Shown: positions 22,020 through 32,885 of the stretch, piece after piece
Numbering within the stretch: the stretch's first letter is position 1
Layout: the number at the start of each line of letters is the position of its first letter
Assembly (NCBI RefSeq): GCF_963924675.1
Contig: NC_089240.1
Coordinates: forward strand, 120,223,680 to 120,287,679
Direction of reading: 5' to 3'
Length of the DNA stretch: 64,000 bases
Source: Phocoena phocoena
Lineage: Eukaryota; Chordata; Mammalia; Artiodactyla; Phocoenidae
Program-made: the position numbers and the translations under genes
The notes under the pieces: model-generated
Told to the model about the DNA's origin: nothing
The model's database searches: none
The model's input: only the letters and a program-made list of their open reading frames with translations

Positions 22020-22255
22020 CAACCTTATTTCCCTTTCCACCACTAAACTCCCAGAAGCTGGTTCACAGTGATCCATCCTCACTCCCATCATCCCTAAACT
22101 CTTCTTTTCACTACTGGTTTCGCACTTAGCTTGATGGTGTTTTTCTTGCATGTAAATATCCTACATTCTCTATGAAACTGAGAGTCAACGAGGGCAGGGG
22201 TCTTCCTTGACTCTCCAGCGAGTAGCACAATAGCATGTTTTAGTTTCCCTCATGT
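22020..22255 (+). mobile_element. L2 LINE 3' remnant
   Basis: 'GAGAGTCAACGAGGGCAGGG', 'TCTTCCTTGACTCTCCAGCG' and 'AGTAGCACAATAGCATG' follow the L2 3' end order (GAGGGCAGGG, then CCCAGCGCCTAGCACAG). A second L2 piece follows at 22265. Confidence 0.5.
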
Positions 22256-22264
22256 GTTGGGCTT

Positions 22265-22580
22265 TCTCATGACTCTCAGCCTTGGCTTATGCTGTTACTA
22301 TGCTCTGGAATATCCTTACATATCGTTTTCTACCTTTGAAATCCCTCCTCATACTCAGGACAGAGCTCAGCTGTCACCTTCTTTGGGAAGCCCCTGACCC
22401 TAACCCCATGATAGGGACCCTTGTCTGCTTTCTCATGGCGTTCTGCGTGTACCTACATCTTAGCACCTGTCACTGTATAATACGTTTGCCTGGTTAAGTA
22501 ACTTCGTCTCCCCCACTCTAGGGGGTACTCCTTGAGGTGGGGCTTTTATTTTCCAGTCTCTAGCACAGTATCTGTCACAG
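22265..22580 (+). mobile_element. L2 LINE 3' fragment
   Basis: 'TTGGCTTATGCTGTTACTAT', 'CTTTGAAATCCCTCCTCATA', 'GGGAAGCCCCTGACCCTAAC' and 'CTCTAGCACAGTATCTGTCA' are in L2 order. Confidence 0.68.
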
Positions 22581-24770
22581 GTGCCACCGCTTTCAACTTT
22601 ATAACCTCCATTATGTTGGCTTTGTATGGCAACAGCTCATTTGTTTTCAGCTTGGAAAATATGCTAGGGATCCTTTTCCCAATGTCAAAAGGATGATTCT
22701 CATGCTTACAAGTAAGATAAAGCTTCGTCACTCCCCTACAAAAGTTTTTTTTAGGACTGGAGGATTGTAAGGCATTGAATAAAATGAACATTTCATGATC
22801 ATTTAACATGAGCCAAGTATTACCATATACACATTATAGTAACACACACTCAAACACATGCAGCCAACAACAAAAACAACAATAAAATGCAACATCTATC
22901 CTACTATCTCCCTATTAGACATAAACAGAAAGGGGGGAGGGGGAGAGAGACAGAGACAGAGACAGAGAGAGAGTTTTAAGGAAATGGCAAATTGGCTCAC
23001 ACAATTGTGGAGGAAGGCAAGTCTGCAATCTGCAAGGCAGATTAGCCAACTGGAGAACCAGGGAAGAGTTCATGTTGCAATTCAAATACAAAGACAGTCT
23101 GGAAACAGAATTCCTTTCTTTTCAGGTGGACCTTAGTCTTTTTCTCTCAAAGCCTTCAACTGATTCAACAAGGCTCACTCACATTATGGAGAGTAATTCA
23201 CTCTAATGATTTAAATGTTAATCTCATCCAAAAAATGACTTCATGGCAACATCTAGAATGGTGTTTCAGCAAATATCTGGGAAGCATGACCTAGCCAAGT
23301 AGACATATAAAATTAACCTTCACACTGGGTAATACCAAAGAGTAAGTGCTCTGGAATATCCTTACAACTTCATTTTTTTATAGGACCTCTTCTTCTAGAA
23401 ACCACTTTTACTGTTTGACCTTAAAAAAGAAAGATATTGTGAAATGAGTCTACAGATTCTGGATCTTCTCTTGGGCTGAGATAAGGACTCTCACTCAGGC
23501 AAGGGAGAGAGAGAGAGACACGAGATGGTACCCCTGTGGGTTGGAGCTGGACACAGAATGGGAGAATCCACTTCTGCCGCAACACACACACACGAATTCC
23601 TAGAAATCCCAACTTTCTGGGCCTCCTACTCTTCCATTTCCTCTCCCTGCCCAAGGGTCATCTGAAATTTCACAGCCCATTAGGGTATATTTTGAATGTA
23701 CCTAATACCAGGTGTGAGATGTCTAACAGCCACATATCTCCCCTAGTCATCTCCAAACCTTTAAACTTTGGAAATGTTTTCTCCTCCCCAGCAGAATCTT
23801 TGTCTTTCTTCTGTTCCTTCCAGAGTTTAGGCTCACAGAAAGGAAGAATGTGTCTAAAGAAAATAAAGAGTCCCTTACCTGCCCTTTCTACCTCTGATAT
23901 AAATAATGATTATGATAATATGTACCATGGTTTATAATTTGTGTAGATCCAGCATATTTATCCTCTTATATGACCCTCAAAATTTAGGTAGATAGGATAA
24001 GAGATATTCTTGTCACTTGGTTTGGACTTCATATATAAAGTTTTAAATAGCAAGTGGGTTGAATACATTATATACTTTAAAGGAGAAAATACATAATATT
24101 TTGCATCAAATTATTCATATTTTTATTCTCTGAATCATAGGCCTGGAGTAGACACAAATTTGGATGACTTCCCAGGTCACAAAAACTTCCCCAAGGATTA
24201 TACCTTTGCTGCACCCATGCTCTTCTTTGGAGGAACCATTTCTCCCCCCTTGTCCCAACTTATAGGTGACCCAAATAGGAGCTACCTGACCCCATCTCCA
24301 GACCTCCAAGGATTGGGCTAATGCATGAGTGTCTTACCACACTCTTAACCCAGTGATTAGCACAAGAAATAGACATAAACCCCAGCATTTAGTCACTGAA
24401 ATTTTTCAAATTGAAGATTAGAGTTTCATCTTTGGCCAGTTTCATCTCTGCCACAAATATGTAAGAGTGTAAACCCAGAACCTAATATGGACAAAGTTTC
24501 AACCATAAAGTGATAGCCAACCTGAATGAACAAAGCTATCACTCAGAGACTAGCAAAGGCATAAGAGGGCCAGAGAAGATAAGAAAATCATGAGAGTGAG
24601 GACGCCTGTTCTAGTTCAGTCTCATCCTCCTTCTGCTTAGTCATTGAGCCTTAATTACTTGCTTACTTTCTACCTAAACAAGAAATCAAAGCAGAGAGTT
24701 CTCTGAGAAAAAACAAAGCATCTCATCAATTATTTGCATACTATTCTAAGTAATTGAAGATGTTTCCTTT
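22581..24770. other. Unassigned sequence with a GA-rich tract
   Basis: Holds a purine tract at 22929-22972 (AGGGGGGAGGGGGAGAGAGA then CAGAGACAGAG repeats) and a shorter GAGAGAGAGAGACA near 23503. No gene seen; frames at 23536-23937 and 23421-23654 overlap on opposite strands and show no family features. Confidence 0.45.
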
Positions 24771-24785
24771 AAAGTTTTAATTGTT
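24771..24785 (+). repeat. Target-site duplication of L1-A, left copy
   Basis: AAAGTTTTAATTGTT, repeated exactly at 32871-32885. It is preceded by TTT, so the bottom-strand nick site reads CTTT/AAA, close to the L1 endonuclease preference TTTT/AA. Confidence 0.95.
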
Positions 24786-25460
24786 GGGGGTTCCAGGGAA
24801 GATGGCAGAAGAGTAAGACGCCGAGATCACCTTCCTCCCCACAGATACACCAGAAATACATCTACACGTGGAAAAACTCCTACAGAACACCTACTGAATG
24901 CAGGCAGAAGACCTCAAACCTCCCAAAAGGCAAGAAACTCCCCACGTACCTGGGTAGGGCAAAAGAAAAAAAAAAAGAAAAAACAGAGACAAAAGAATAG
25001 GGATGGCACCTGCACCAGTGGGAGGGAGCTGTGAAGGAGGAAAGGTTTCCACACACTAGGAAGCCCCTTCGCGGGCGGAGACTGCAGGAGGCGGAGGGGG
25101 TAGCTTCGGAGCCATGGAGGAGAGCACTGCAACAGGGGTGCGGAGGTCAAAGCGGGGAGATTCCCGCACAGAGGATCGGTGCCGACCGGCACTCACCAGC
25201 CTGAGAGGCTTCTCTGCTCACCCACCGGGGCGGGCGGGGCTGGGAGCTGAGGTTCGGGCTTTGGTCGGAGCGCCGGAAGAGGACTGGGGTTGGCGGCGTG
25301 AACACAGCCTGCAGGGGGTTAGTGCGCCACGGCTGGCTGGGAGGGAGTCCGGGAAAAAGTCTGGACCTGCCGAAAAGACAAGAGACTTTTTCTTCCCTCT
25401 GTTTCCTGGTGCACGAGGAGAGGGGTTTAAGAGCGCTGCTTAAAGGAGCCCCAGATACGG

Positions 25461-25574
25461 CGCGAGCCACGGCTAAAAGCGCGAACCCCACAGACGGTCA
25501 CGAGCCGCAGCTAAAAGCACGGACCCCAAGGACGGGCGCAAGCCGCGGCTAAAAGCACGGACCCCAGAGGCGGG
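25461..25574 (+). repeat. Three 38-bp tandem units in L1-A 5'UTR
   Basis: Units at 25461-25498, 25499-25536 and 25537-25574 are each exactly 38 bp and share GCTAAAAGC followed by GCGAACCCC or ACGGACCCC. L1-B has only one clear equivalent plus a partial (about 36515-36555), so copy number differs between the two elements. Confidence 0.93.
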
Positions 25575-26268
25575 CGGGAGACACTAAGGCTGCTGCTGCT
25601 GCTGCCACCAAGGGGCCTGTATGCGACCACAGGTCACTATCCACACCCCGCTTCCGGGGAGCCTGTGCAGCCCACCACGGCCAGGTTCCAGGGATCCAGG
25701 GACAACTTCCCCGGGAGAACGCACGGCGCGCCTCAGGCTGGTGCAACGTCACACCGGCCTCTGTCACCACAGGCCTGCCCCGCATGCCATGCCCCTCCCT
25801 CCCCCCGGCCTGAGTGTGCCAGAGCCCCCGAATCAGTGGCTCCTTTAACCCTGTCCTGTCTGAGCAAAAAACAGACACCCTCCAGCGACCTACACGCAGA
25901 GGCGAGGCCAAATCCAAAGCTGATCCCCTGGGAGCTGTGAGAACAAAGAAGAGAAAGGGAAATCTCTCCCAGCAGCCTTAGGAGGAGGGAATTAACGCTC
26001 CACAACCAACTTGATGTACCCTGCATCCGTGGAATACATGAATAGACGACGAATCATCCCAAATTGAGGAGGTGGACTTTGACTGCAAGATTTATGATTT
26101 TTTCCCCTCTTCCTCTTTTTGTGAGTGTGCATGTGTATACTTCTGTGTAAGATTTTGTCTGTATAGCTTTGCTTCCACCATTTGTCCTAACGTTCTATCC
26201 GTCCCTTTTTTTTCTAAGTAATTATTTTTTAATTCAATAACTTTATTATACTTTATTTTACTGTATCG

Positions 26269-26440
26269 TCTTTCTTTCTTTTTTCCTTCCTTCCCTCCTT
26301 CCTTCCTTCCTCCCTCCCTCCCTTTCTTTCCTTCTTGCCTTCTTTTCTTCTTTCTTTTTCTTTCTTTCTTCCTTCCTTCCTTCCTTCCTTCCTTCCTTCC
26401 TTCCTTCCTTCCTTCCTTCCCTCCTTTCTTTCTTTCTTCC
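26269..26440 (+). repeat. Polypyrimidine (CCTT/CTTT)n tract
   Basis: About 170 bp of nearly pure pyrimidine within the L1-A 5'UTR, with a core of about 19 CCTT units. The matching place in L1-B (37282-37322) holds only about 40 bp, so the tract expanded here. Confidence 0.96.
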
Positions 26441-26982
26441 TACTTCTACTAATTCTCCTTACGTTTTCTCCCTTTTATTCTCAGCCATGTGGATGAAAGG
26501 CTCTTGGTGCTCCAGCCAGGAGTCAGTGCTCTGCCTCTGACGTGGGAGAGCCAACTTCAGGACACTGTTCAACAAGAGACCTCCCAGCTCCACATAATAT
26601 CAAATGGCGAAAATCTCCCAGAGACCTCCATCTTAACACCAGCACCCAGCTTCACTCAACGACCAGCAAGCTACAGTGCTGGACACCCTATGCCAAACAA
26701 CTAGCAAAACAGGAACACAACCCCATCCATTAGCAGAGAGGCTGCCTAAAATCATAATAAGTCCACAGGCACCCCAAAACACACCACCAGACGTGGACCT
26801 GCCCACTAGAGAGAGAAGATCCAGCCTCATCCACCACAACACAGGCACTAGTACCCTCCACTAGGAAGCCTACACAACACACTGAACCAACCCTAGCAAC
26901 TGGAGACAGCCATCAAAAACAATGGGAACTACGAACCTGCAGCCTGCAAAAAAGAGACCCCAAACATGGTAAGATAAGCAAA

Positions 26983-27873
26983 ATGAGAAGACAGAAAAAC
27001 ACACAGCAGATGAAGGAGCAAGATAAAAATGCACCAGACCTAACAATTGAAGAGGAAATAGGCAGTCTACTTGAAAAAGAATTCAGAATAATGATAGTAA
27101 AGGTGATACAAAATTTTGGAAATAGAATAGACAAAATGCAAGTAACATTTAACAAGGACCTAGAAGAACTAAACATGAAACAAACAACGATGAACAACAC
27201 AATAAATGAAATGAAAAATACTCTAGATGGGATCAATAGCAGAATAACTGAGGCAGAAGAACGGATAAGTGACCTGGAAGATAAAATAGTGGAAATAACT
27301 ACTGCAGAGCAGAATAAAGAAAACAGAATGAAAAGAACTGAGGACAGTCTCAGAGACCTCTGGGACAACATTAAACGCACCAACATTCGAATTATAGGGG
27401 TTCCAGAAGAAGAAGAGAAAAAGAAAGGGACTGAGAAAATATTTGAAGAGATTATAGTTGAAAACTTCCCTAATATGGGAAAGGAAATAGTTAATCAAGT
27501 CCAGGAAGCACAGAGAGTCCCATACAGGATAAATCCAAGGAGAAACACGCCAAGACACATATTAATCAAACTGTCAAAAATTAAATACAAAGAAAGCATA
27601 TTAAAAGCAGCACGGGAAAAACAACAAATTACACACAAGGGAAACCCCATAAGGTTAACAGCTGATCTCTCAGCAGAAACTCTGCAAGCCAGAAGGGAGG
27701 GGCAGGACATACTGAAAGTGATGAAGGAGAAAAACCTGCAACCAAGATTACTCTACCCAGCAAGGATCTCATTCAGATTTGATGGAGAAATTAAAACCTT
27801 TACAGACAAGCAAAAGCTGAGAGAGTTCAGCACCAAACCAACTTTACAACAAATGCTAAAGGAACTTCTCTAG
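26983..27873 (+). CDS. L1 ORF1 protein, open frame (296 codons)
   Basis: L1 ORF1p is a trimeric RNA-binding chaperone that packages L1 RNA in cytoplasmic particles. The frame runs from ATG (MRRQKNTQQMKEQ) to TAG without interruption. Domain order is intact: a charged N-terminus, a coiled coil at about residues 30-130, an RRM at about 132-225 (RIIGVPEEEE at 136-145, PRHILIKLSK at 190-199), and a C-terminal domain at about 226-296 (ADLSAETLQARRE at 227-239). It is shorter than the roughly 338-residue human protein. Two oddities against L1-B: Gly at residue 240 where L1-B and L1s generally have Trp (ARREW), and one codon less near residue 284. The start matches the homologous ATG in L1-B. It lies 58 bp ahead of ORF2. 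Being open does not show that it is expressed. Confidence 0.9.
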   Translation: MRRQKNTQQMKEQDKNAPDLTIEEEIGSLLEKEFRIMIVKVIQNFGNRIDKMQVTFNKDLEELNMKQTTMNNTINEMKNTLDGINSRITEAEERISDLEDKIVEITTAEQNKENRMKRTEDSLRDLWDNIKRTNIRIIGVPEEEEKKKGTEKIFEEIIVENFPNMGKEIVNQVQEAQRVPYRINPRRNTPRHILIKLSKIKYKESILKAAREKQQITHKGNPIRLTADLSAETLQARREGQDILKVMKEKNLQPRLLYPARISFRFDGEIKTFTDKQKLREFSTKPTLQQMLKELL

Positions 27874-27931
27874 ACAAGACACACAAGAGAAGGAAAAGAC
27901 CTATAATAACGAACCCAAAACAATTTAGAAA

Positions 27932-30900
27932 ATGGGAATAGGAACATACATATCGATAATTACCTTAAATGTAAATGGACTAAATGCTCCCACCAAAAGA
28001 CACAGATTGGCTGAATGGATACAAAAACAAGACCCTTATATATGCTGTCTACAAGAGACCCACTTCAGACCTAGAGACACATACAGACTGAAAGTAAGGG
28101 GATGGAAAAACATATTCCATGCAAATGGAAACCAAAAGAAAGCTGGAGTAGCAATTCTCATATCAGACAAAATAGACTTTAAAATAAAGACTATTACAAG
28201 AGACAAAGAAGGACACTACATAATGATCAAGGGATCGATCCAAGAAGAAGATATAACAATTGTAAATATTTACAGACCCAACATAGGAGCACCTCAATAC
28301 ATAAGGCAAATACTAACAGCCATAAAAGTGGAAATTGACAGTAACATATTCATAGTAGGGGACTTTAACACCCCACTTTCACCAATGGACAGATCATCCA
28401 AAATGAAAATAAGTAAGGAAACACAAGCTTTAAATGATACATTAAACAATATGGACTTAATTGATATTTATAGGACCCTCCATCCAAAAACAACAGAATA
28501 CACATTTTTCTCAAGTGCTCATGGAACATTCTCCAGGATAGATCGTATCTTGGGTCACAAATCAAGCCTTGGTAAATTTAAAAAAATTGAAATTGTATCA
28601 AATATCTTTTCCAACCAAAACGCCATGAGACTAGATATCAATTACAGGAAAAGATCTGTAAAAAATACAAACACATGGAGGCTAAACAATACACTACTTA
28701 ATAACGAAGTGATCACTGAATAAATCAAAGAGGAAATAAAAGAATACATAGAAACAAATGACAATGGAGACACGACAACTCAAAACCTATGGGATGTAGC
28801 AAAAGCACTTCTAAGAGGGAAGTTTATAGCACTACAAGCCCACCTTAAGAAGCAGGAAACATCTCGAATAAACGACCTAACTTTGCACCTCAAGCAACTA
28901 GAGAAAGAAGAACAAAAAAAACCCAAAGTTAGCAGAAGGAAAGAAATCATAAAAATCAGATCAGAAATAAATGAAAAAGAAATGAAGCAAACAATAGCGA
29001 AGATCAATAAAACTATAAGCTGGTTCGTTGAGAAGATAAACAAAATAGATAAACCATTAGCCAGACATATCAAGAAAAAACGAGAGAACACTCAAATCAA
29101 TAGAATTACAAATGAAAAAGGAGAAGTAACAAGTGACACTGCAGAAATAAAAAAGATCATGAGAGATGACTACAAGCAACTCTACGCCAATAAAATGGAG
29201 AATCTGGAAGAAATGGACAAATTCTTAGAAATGCACAACGTGCCAAGACTGAATCAGGAAGAAATAGAAAATATGAACAGACCAATCACAAGCACTGAAA
29301 TTGAAACTGATTAAAAATCTTCCAACAAACAAAAGCCCAGGACCAGATGGCTTCACAGGCAAATTCTATCAAACATTTAGAGAAGAGCTAACACCTATCC
29401 TTCTCAAACTCTTCCAAAATATAGCAGAGGGAGGAACACTCCCAAATTCCTTCTACAAGGCCAACATCACCTTGATAGCAAAACCAGACCAGGACGTCAC
29501 AAAGAAAGAAAACTACAGGCCAATACCACTGATGAACATAGATGCAAAAATCCTCAACAAAATACTACCAAACAGAATCCAACAACACATTAAAAGGATC
29601 ATACACCATGATCATGTGGGGTTTATTGCAGGGATGCAAGGAGTCTTCAATATACGTAAATCTATCAATGTGATAAACCATATTAACAAATTGAAGGAGA
29701 AAAACCATATGATCATCTCAATAGATGCAGAGAAAGTTTTTAACAAAATTCAACACCCATTTATGATAAAAACCCTGCAGAAAGTAGCCATAGAGGGAAC
29801 TTTCCTCAACATAATAAAGGCCATATATGACGAGTCCACAGCCAACATCATCCTCAATGGTGAAAAACTGAAAACATTTCCACTAAGATCATGAATAAGA
29901 CAAGATTTCCCACTCTCACCACTCTTATTCAACATAGCTTTGGAAGCTTTAGCCACAGCAATCAGAGAAGAAAAGGAAATAAAAGGAATCCAGATTGGAA
30001 AAGAAGAAGTAAAGCTGTCACTGTTAGCAGATGACATGATACTATACATAGAGAATCCTAAAGATGCTACCAGAAAACTACTAGAGCTAATCAATGAATT
30101 TGGTAAAGTAGCAGGATACAAAATTAATGCACAGAAATCTCTGGCATTCCTGGATACTAAGGATGAAAAATCTGAAAGTGAAATCAAGAAAACACTCCCG
30201 GGCTTCCCTGGTGGTGCAGTGGTTGAGAGTCCGCCTGCCGATGCAGGGGACACGGGTTCGTGCCCTGGTCCGGGAAGATCCCACATGCCGCGGAGCGGCT
30301 AGGCCCGTGAGCCATGGCCGTTGAGCCTGCGCGTCCAGAGCCTGTGCTCCGCAACGGGAGAGGCTACAACAGTGAGAGGCCCACATATCGCAAAAAAAAA
30401 AAAAAAAAAAAAAAAGAAAACACTCCCATTTACCGTGCAACAAAAGGAATAAAATATCTAGGAATAAACCTACCTAAGGAGACAAAAGACCTGTATGCAG
30501 AAAATTATAAGACACTGATGAAAGAAATTAAAGATGATACAAATAGATGGAGAGATATACCATGTTCTTGGATGGGAAGAATCAACATTGTGAAAATGAC
30601 TCTACTACCCAAAGCAATCTATAGATTCAATGCAATCCCTATCAAACTGCCACTGGCATTTTTCACAGAACTAGAACAAAAAATTTCGCAATTTGTATGG
30701 AAACACAAAAGACCCCAAATAGCCAAAGCAATCTTGAGAATGAAACACGGAGCTGGAGGAATCAGGCTCCCTGACTTCAGACTATACTACAAAGCTACAG
30801 TAATCAAGACAGTATGGTACTGGCACAAAAACAGAAAGATAGATCAATGGAACAGGATAGAAAGCCCAGAGATAAACCCATGCACATATGGTCCCCTTAT

Positions 30901-31956
30901 CTTTGATAAAGGAGGCAGGAATGTACAGTGGAGAAAAGACAGCCTCTTCAATAAGTGGTGCTGGGAAAACTGGACAGGTACATGTAAAAGTATGAGATTA
31001 GATCACTCCCTAACACCATACACAAAAATAAGCTCAAAATGGATTAAAGACCTAAATGTAAGGCCAGACACTATCAAACTCTTAGAGGAAAACATAGGCA
31101 GAACACTCTATGACATAAATCACAGCAAAATCCTTTTTGACCCACCTCCTAGAGAAATGGAAATAAAAACAAAAATAAACAAATGGGACCTAATGAAACT
31201 TAAAACCTTTTGCACAGCAAAGGAAACCATAAACAAGACCAAAAGACAACCCTCAGAATGGGAGAAAATATTTGCTAATGAAGCAACTGAGAAAGGATTA
31301 ATTTCCAAAATTTACAAGCAGCTCATGCAGCTTAATAACAAACACAACCCAATCCAAAAATGGGCAGAAGACCTAAATAGACATTTCTCCCAAGAAGATA
31401 TATAGGCTGCCAACAAACACATGAAAGAATGCTCAACATCATTAATCATTAGAGAAATGCAAATCAAAACTACAATGAGATATCATCTCACACCAGTCAG
31501 AATGGCCATTATCAAAAAATCTGTGGAGAAAAGGGTGTGGAGAAAGGGGAACACTGTTGCACTGCTGGTGGGAATGTGAATTGGTTCAGCCACTGTGGAG
31601 AACAGTATGGAGGTTGCTTAAAAAACTACAACTAGAACTACCATATGACCCAGCAATCCCACTACTGGGCATATACCCTGAGAAAACCAAAATTCAAAGA
31701 GTCATGTACCAAAATGTTCATTGCAGCTCTATTTACAATAGCCCAGAGATGGAAACAACCTAAGTGCCCATCATCAGATGAACGGGTAAAGAAGATGTGG
31801 CACATATACACAATGGAATATTACTCAGCCTTAAAAAGAAATGAAATTGAGCTATTTGTAATGAGATGGATAGACCTAGAGTCTGTCATACAGAGTGAAG
31901 TAAGTCAGAAAGAAAAAGACAAATACCGTATGCTAACACATATATATGGAATTTAA
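27932..31956 (+). pseudogene. L1 ORF2 (endonuclease / reverse transcriptase), broken
   Basis: ORF2p nicks target DNA and reverse-transcribes L1 RNA. The AP-like endonuclease reads through 263 codons with QETHF (E42), GDFN (D144, N146) and SRID (D204), but the usual SDH pair near residue 228 reads SNQ, so the active site is lost. Stop TAA at 28721-28723. A 2-bp deletion at about 29308 (compare L1-B near 40147) shifts frame. RT follows ([20 protein letters not shown]); stop TGA at 29892-29894; the GCPLSP box reads DFPLSP and the catalytic box LADD. A CHR SINE then splits it (30200-30413). The C-terminal region is open from the SINE to TAG at 31403-31405, then decays. Confidence 0.96.
30200..30413 (+). 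mobile_element. CHR SINE inside L1-A ORF2
   Basis: Begins GGGCTTCCCTGGTGGTGCAG and ends in an A tail of about 23 bp. The TSD AAGAAAACACTCCC is at 30186-30199 and 30414-30427. Pol III B-box-like GGTTCGTGCCC near 30255. It interrupts ORF2 just after the RT catalytic region. Confidence 0.97.
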
Positions 31957-32335
31957 GGGAAAAAAATGTCATGAAGAACCTAGGGGTAAGACAGGAATAA
32001 AGATGCAGACCTACTGGAGAACGGACTTGAAGATATGGGGAGGGGGAAGGGCGAGCTTTGACAGGGCGAAAGAGAGTCATGGACATATACACACTAACAA
32101 ACATAATAAGGTAGATAGCTAGGGGGAAGCAGCCGCAAGGCACAGGGATATTAGCTCGGTGCTTTGTGACAGCCTGGAGGGGTGGGATGGGGAGAATGGG
32201 AGGGAGGGAGACGCAAGAGGGAAGACATATGGGAACATATGTATATGTATAACTGATTCACTTTGTTATAAAACAGAAACTAACACACCATTGTAAAGCA
32301 ATTATACCCCAATAAAGATGTTTTAAAAAAAAAAA
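31957..32335 (+). terminator. L1-A 3'UTR, AATAAA and A tail
   Basis: 3'UTR with a G-rich stretch (GGGAGGGAGGGAGACGCAAG near 32196) typical of L1, an AATAAA signal at 32311-32316, then an A run at about 32324-32335. The run is followed directly by the second, truncated L1. Confidence 0.85.
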
Positions 32336-32870
32336 GAAGATGTGGCCCATATATACAATGGAATATTACTCAGCCATAAAAAGAAACGAAATTGAGCTAT
32401 TTGTAGTGAGGTGGATAGACCTAGAGTCTGTCATACAGAGTGAAGTAAGTCAGAAAGAGAAAGACAAATACCGTATGCTAACACATATATATGGAATTTA
32501 AGGGGAAAAAATGTCATGAAGAACCTAGGGGTAAGACAGGAATAAAGACACAGACCTACTGCAGAATGGACTTGAGGATATGGGGAGGGGGAAGGGTGAG
32601 CTGTGACAGGGCGAGAGAGAGTCATTGACATATATACACTAACAAACGTAAGGTAGATAGCTAGTGGGAAGCAGCCGCATGTCACAGGGATATCGGCTCG
32701 GTGCTTTGTGACCACCTGGAGGGGTGGGATAGGGAGGGTGGGAGGGAGGGAGATGCAAGAGGGAAGAGATATGGGAACATATGTATATGTATAACTGATT
32801 CACTTTGTTATAAAGCAGAAACTAACACACCATTGTAAAGCAGTTATACCCCAATAAAGATGTTTTAAAA
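32336..32870 (+). mobile_element. 5'-truncated L1 nested in the A tail of L1-A
   Basis: Starts GAAGATGTGGCCCATATATA, equivalent to 31793 in L1-A, and runs through ORF2 end, 3'UTR, AATAAA (32853-32858) and a short A tail into the outer TSD. By eye it differs from the L1-A 3' end at about 35 places in 540 bp (roughly 6%). It is generally closer to L1-B, so it is a separate copy rather than a recent duplication. Its own TSD would be A-only and is hidden in the tail. Confidence 0.85.
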
Positions 32871-32885
32871 AAAGTTTTAATTGTT
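32871..32885 (+). repeat. Target-site duplication of L1-A, right copy
   Basis: AAAGTTTTAATTGTT, identical to 24771-24785. Confidence 0.95.

Larger units (their letters stand above)
24786..26982 (+). promoter_or_regulatory. L1-A 5'UTR / internal promoter
   Basis: About 2.2 kb. It starts GGGGGTTCCAGGGAAGATGG, with a YY1-like AAGATGGCAG at 24799-24808, the position where L1 promoters characteristically carry this site. A CpG-rich part follows (about 25040-25900), including three 38-bp tandem units (25461-25574). Then come a T-rich stretch, a long CCTT/CTTT tract (26269-26440) and a conserved block leading to ORF1. The CpG richness belongs to the L1 and is not evidence of a host gene promoter. 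Present activity is unknown. Confidence 0.88.
24786..32870 (+). mobile_element. L1-A: full-length L1 with nested SINE and nested L1 tail
   Basis: A complete L1: 5'UTR (24786-26982), ORF1 (26983-27873), ORF2 (27932-31956, broken), 3'UTR (31957-32335). An exact 15-bp TSD flanks the whole block. Two later insertions are inside: a CHR SINE in ORF2 (30200-30413), and a 5'-truncated L1 in the A tail (32336-32870). Without them the element is about 7.3 kb, close to L1-B. ORF1 is open, but ORF2 has stops, a frameshift and lost catalytic residues, so autonomous movement is not expected. Confidence 0.96.

Noticed and set aside
25040..25950. CpG-island-like block as a host gene promoter
   Set aside because: It lies wholly in the L1-A 5'UTR, and the same sequence recurs in L1-B at about 36.1-36.9 kb.
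25114..26026. Overlapping frames of 75-122 codons in the GC-rich block
   Set aside because: Several overlap on both strands in GC-rich L1 5'UTR, where stops are rare; none is matched by an open frame in L1-B.
26913..27386. 157-codon minus-strand frame
   Set aside because: It is the antisense shadow of ORF1, and a similar shadow lies opposite L1-B ORF1 (37606-38316).
31793..32870. The double L1 3' end as a recent tandem duplication or assembly error
   Set aside because: About 35 differences in 540 bp and a short indel show that the two ends are separate copies.
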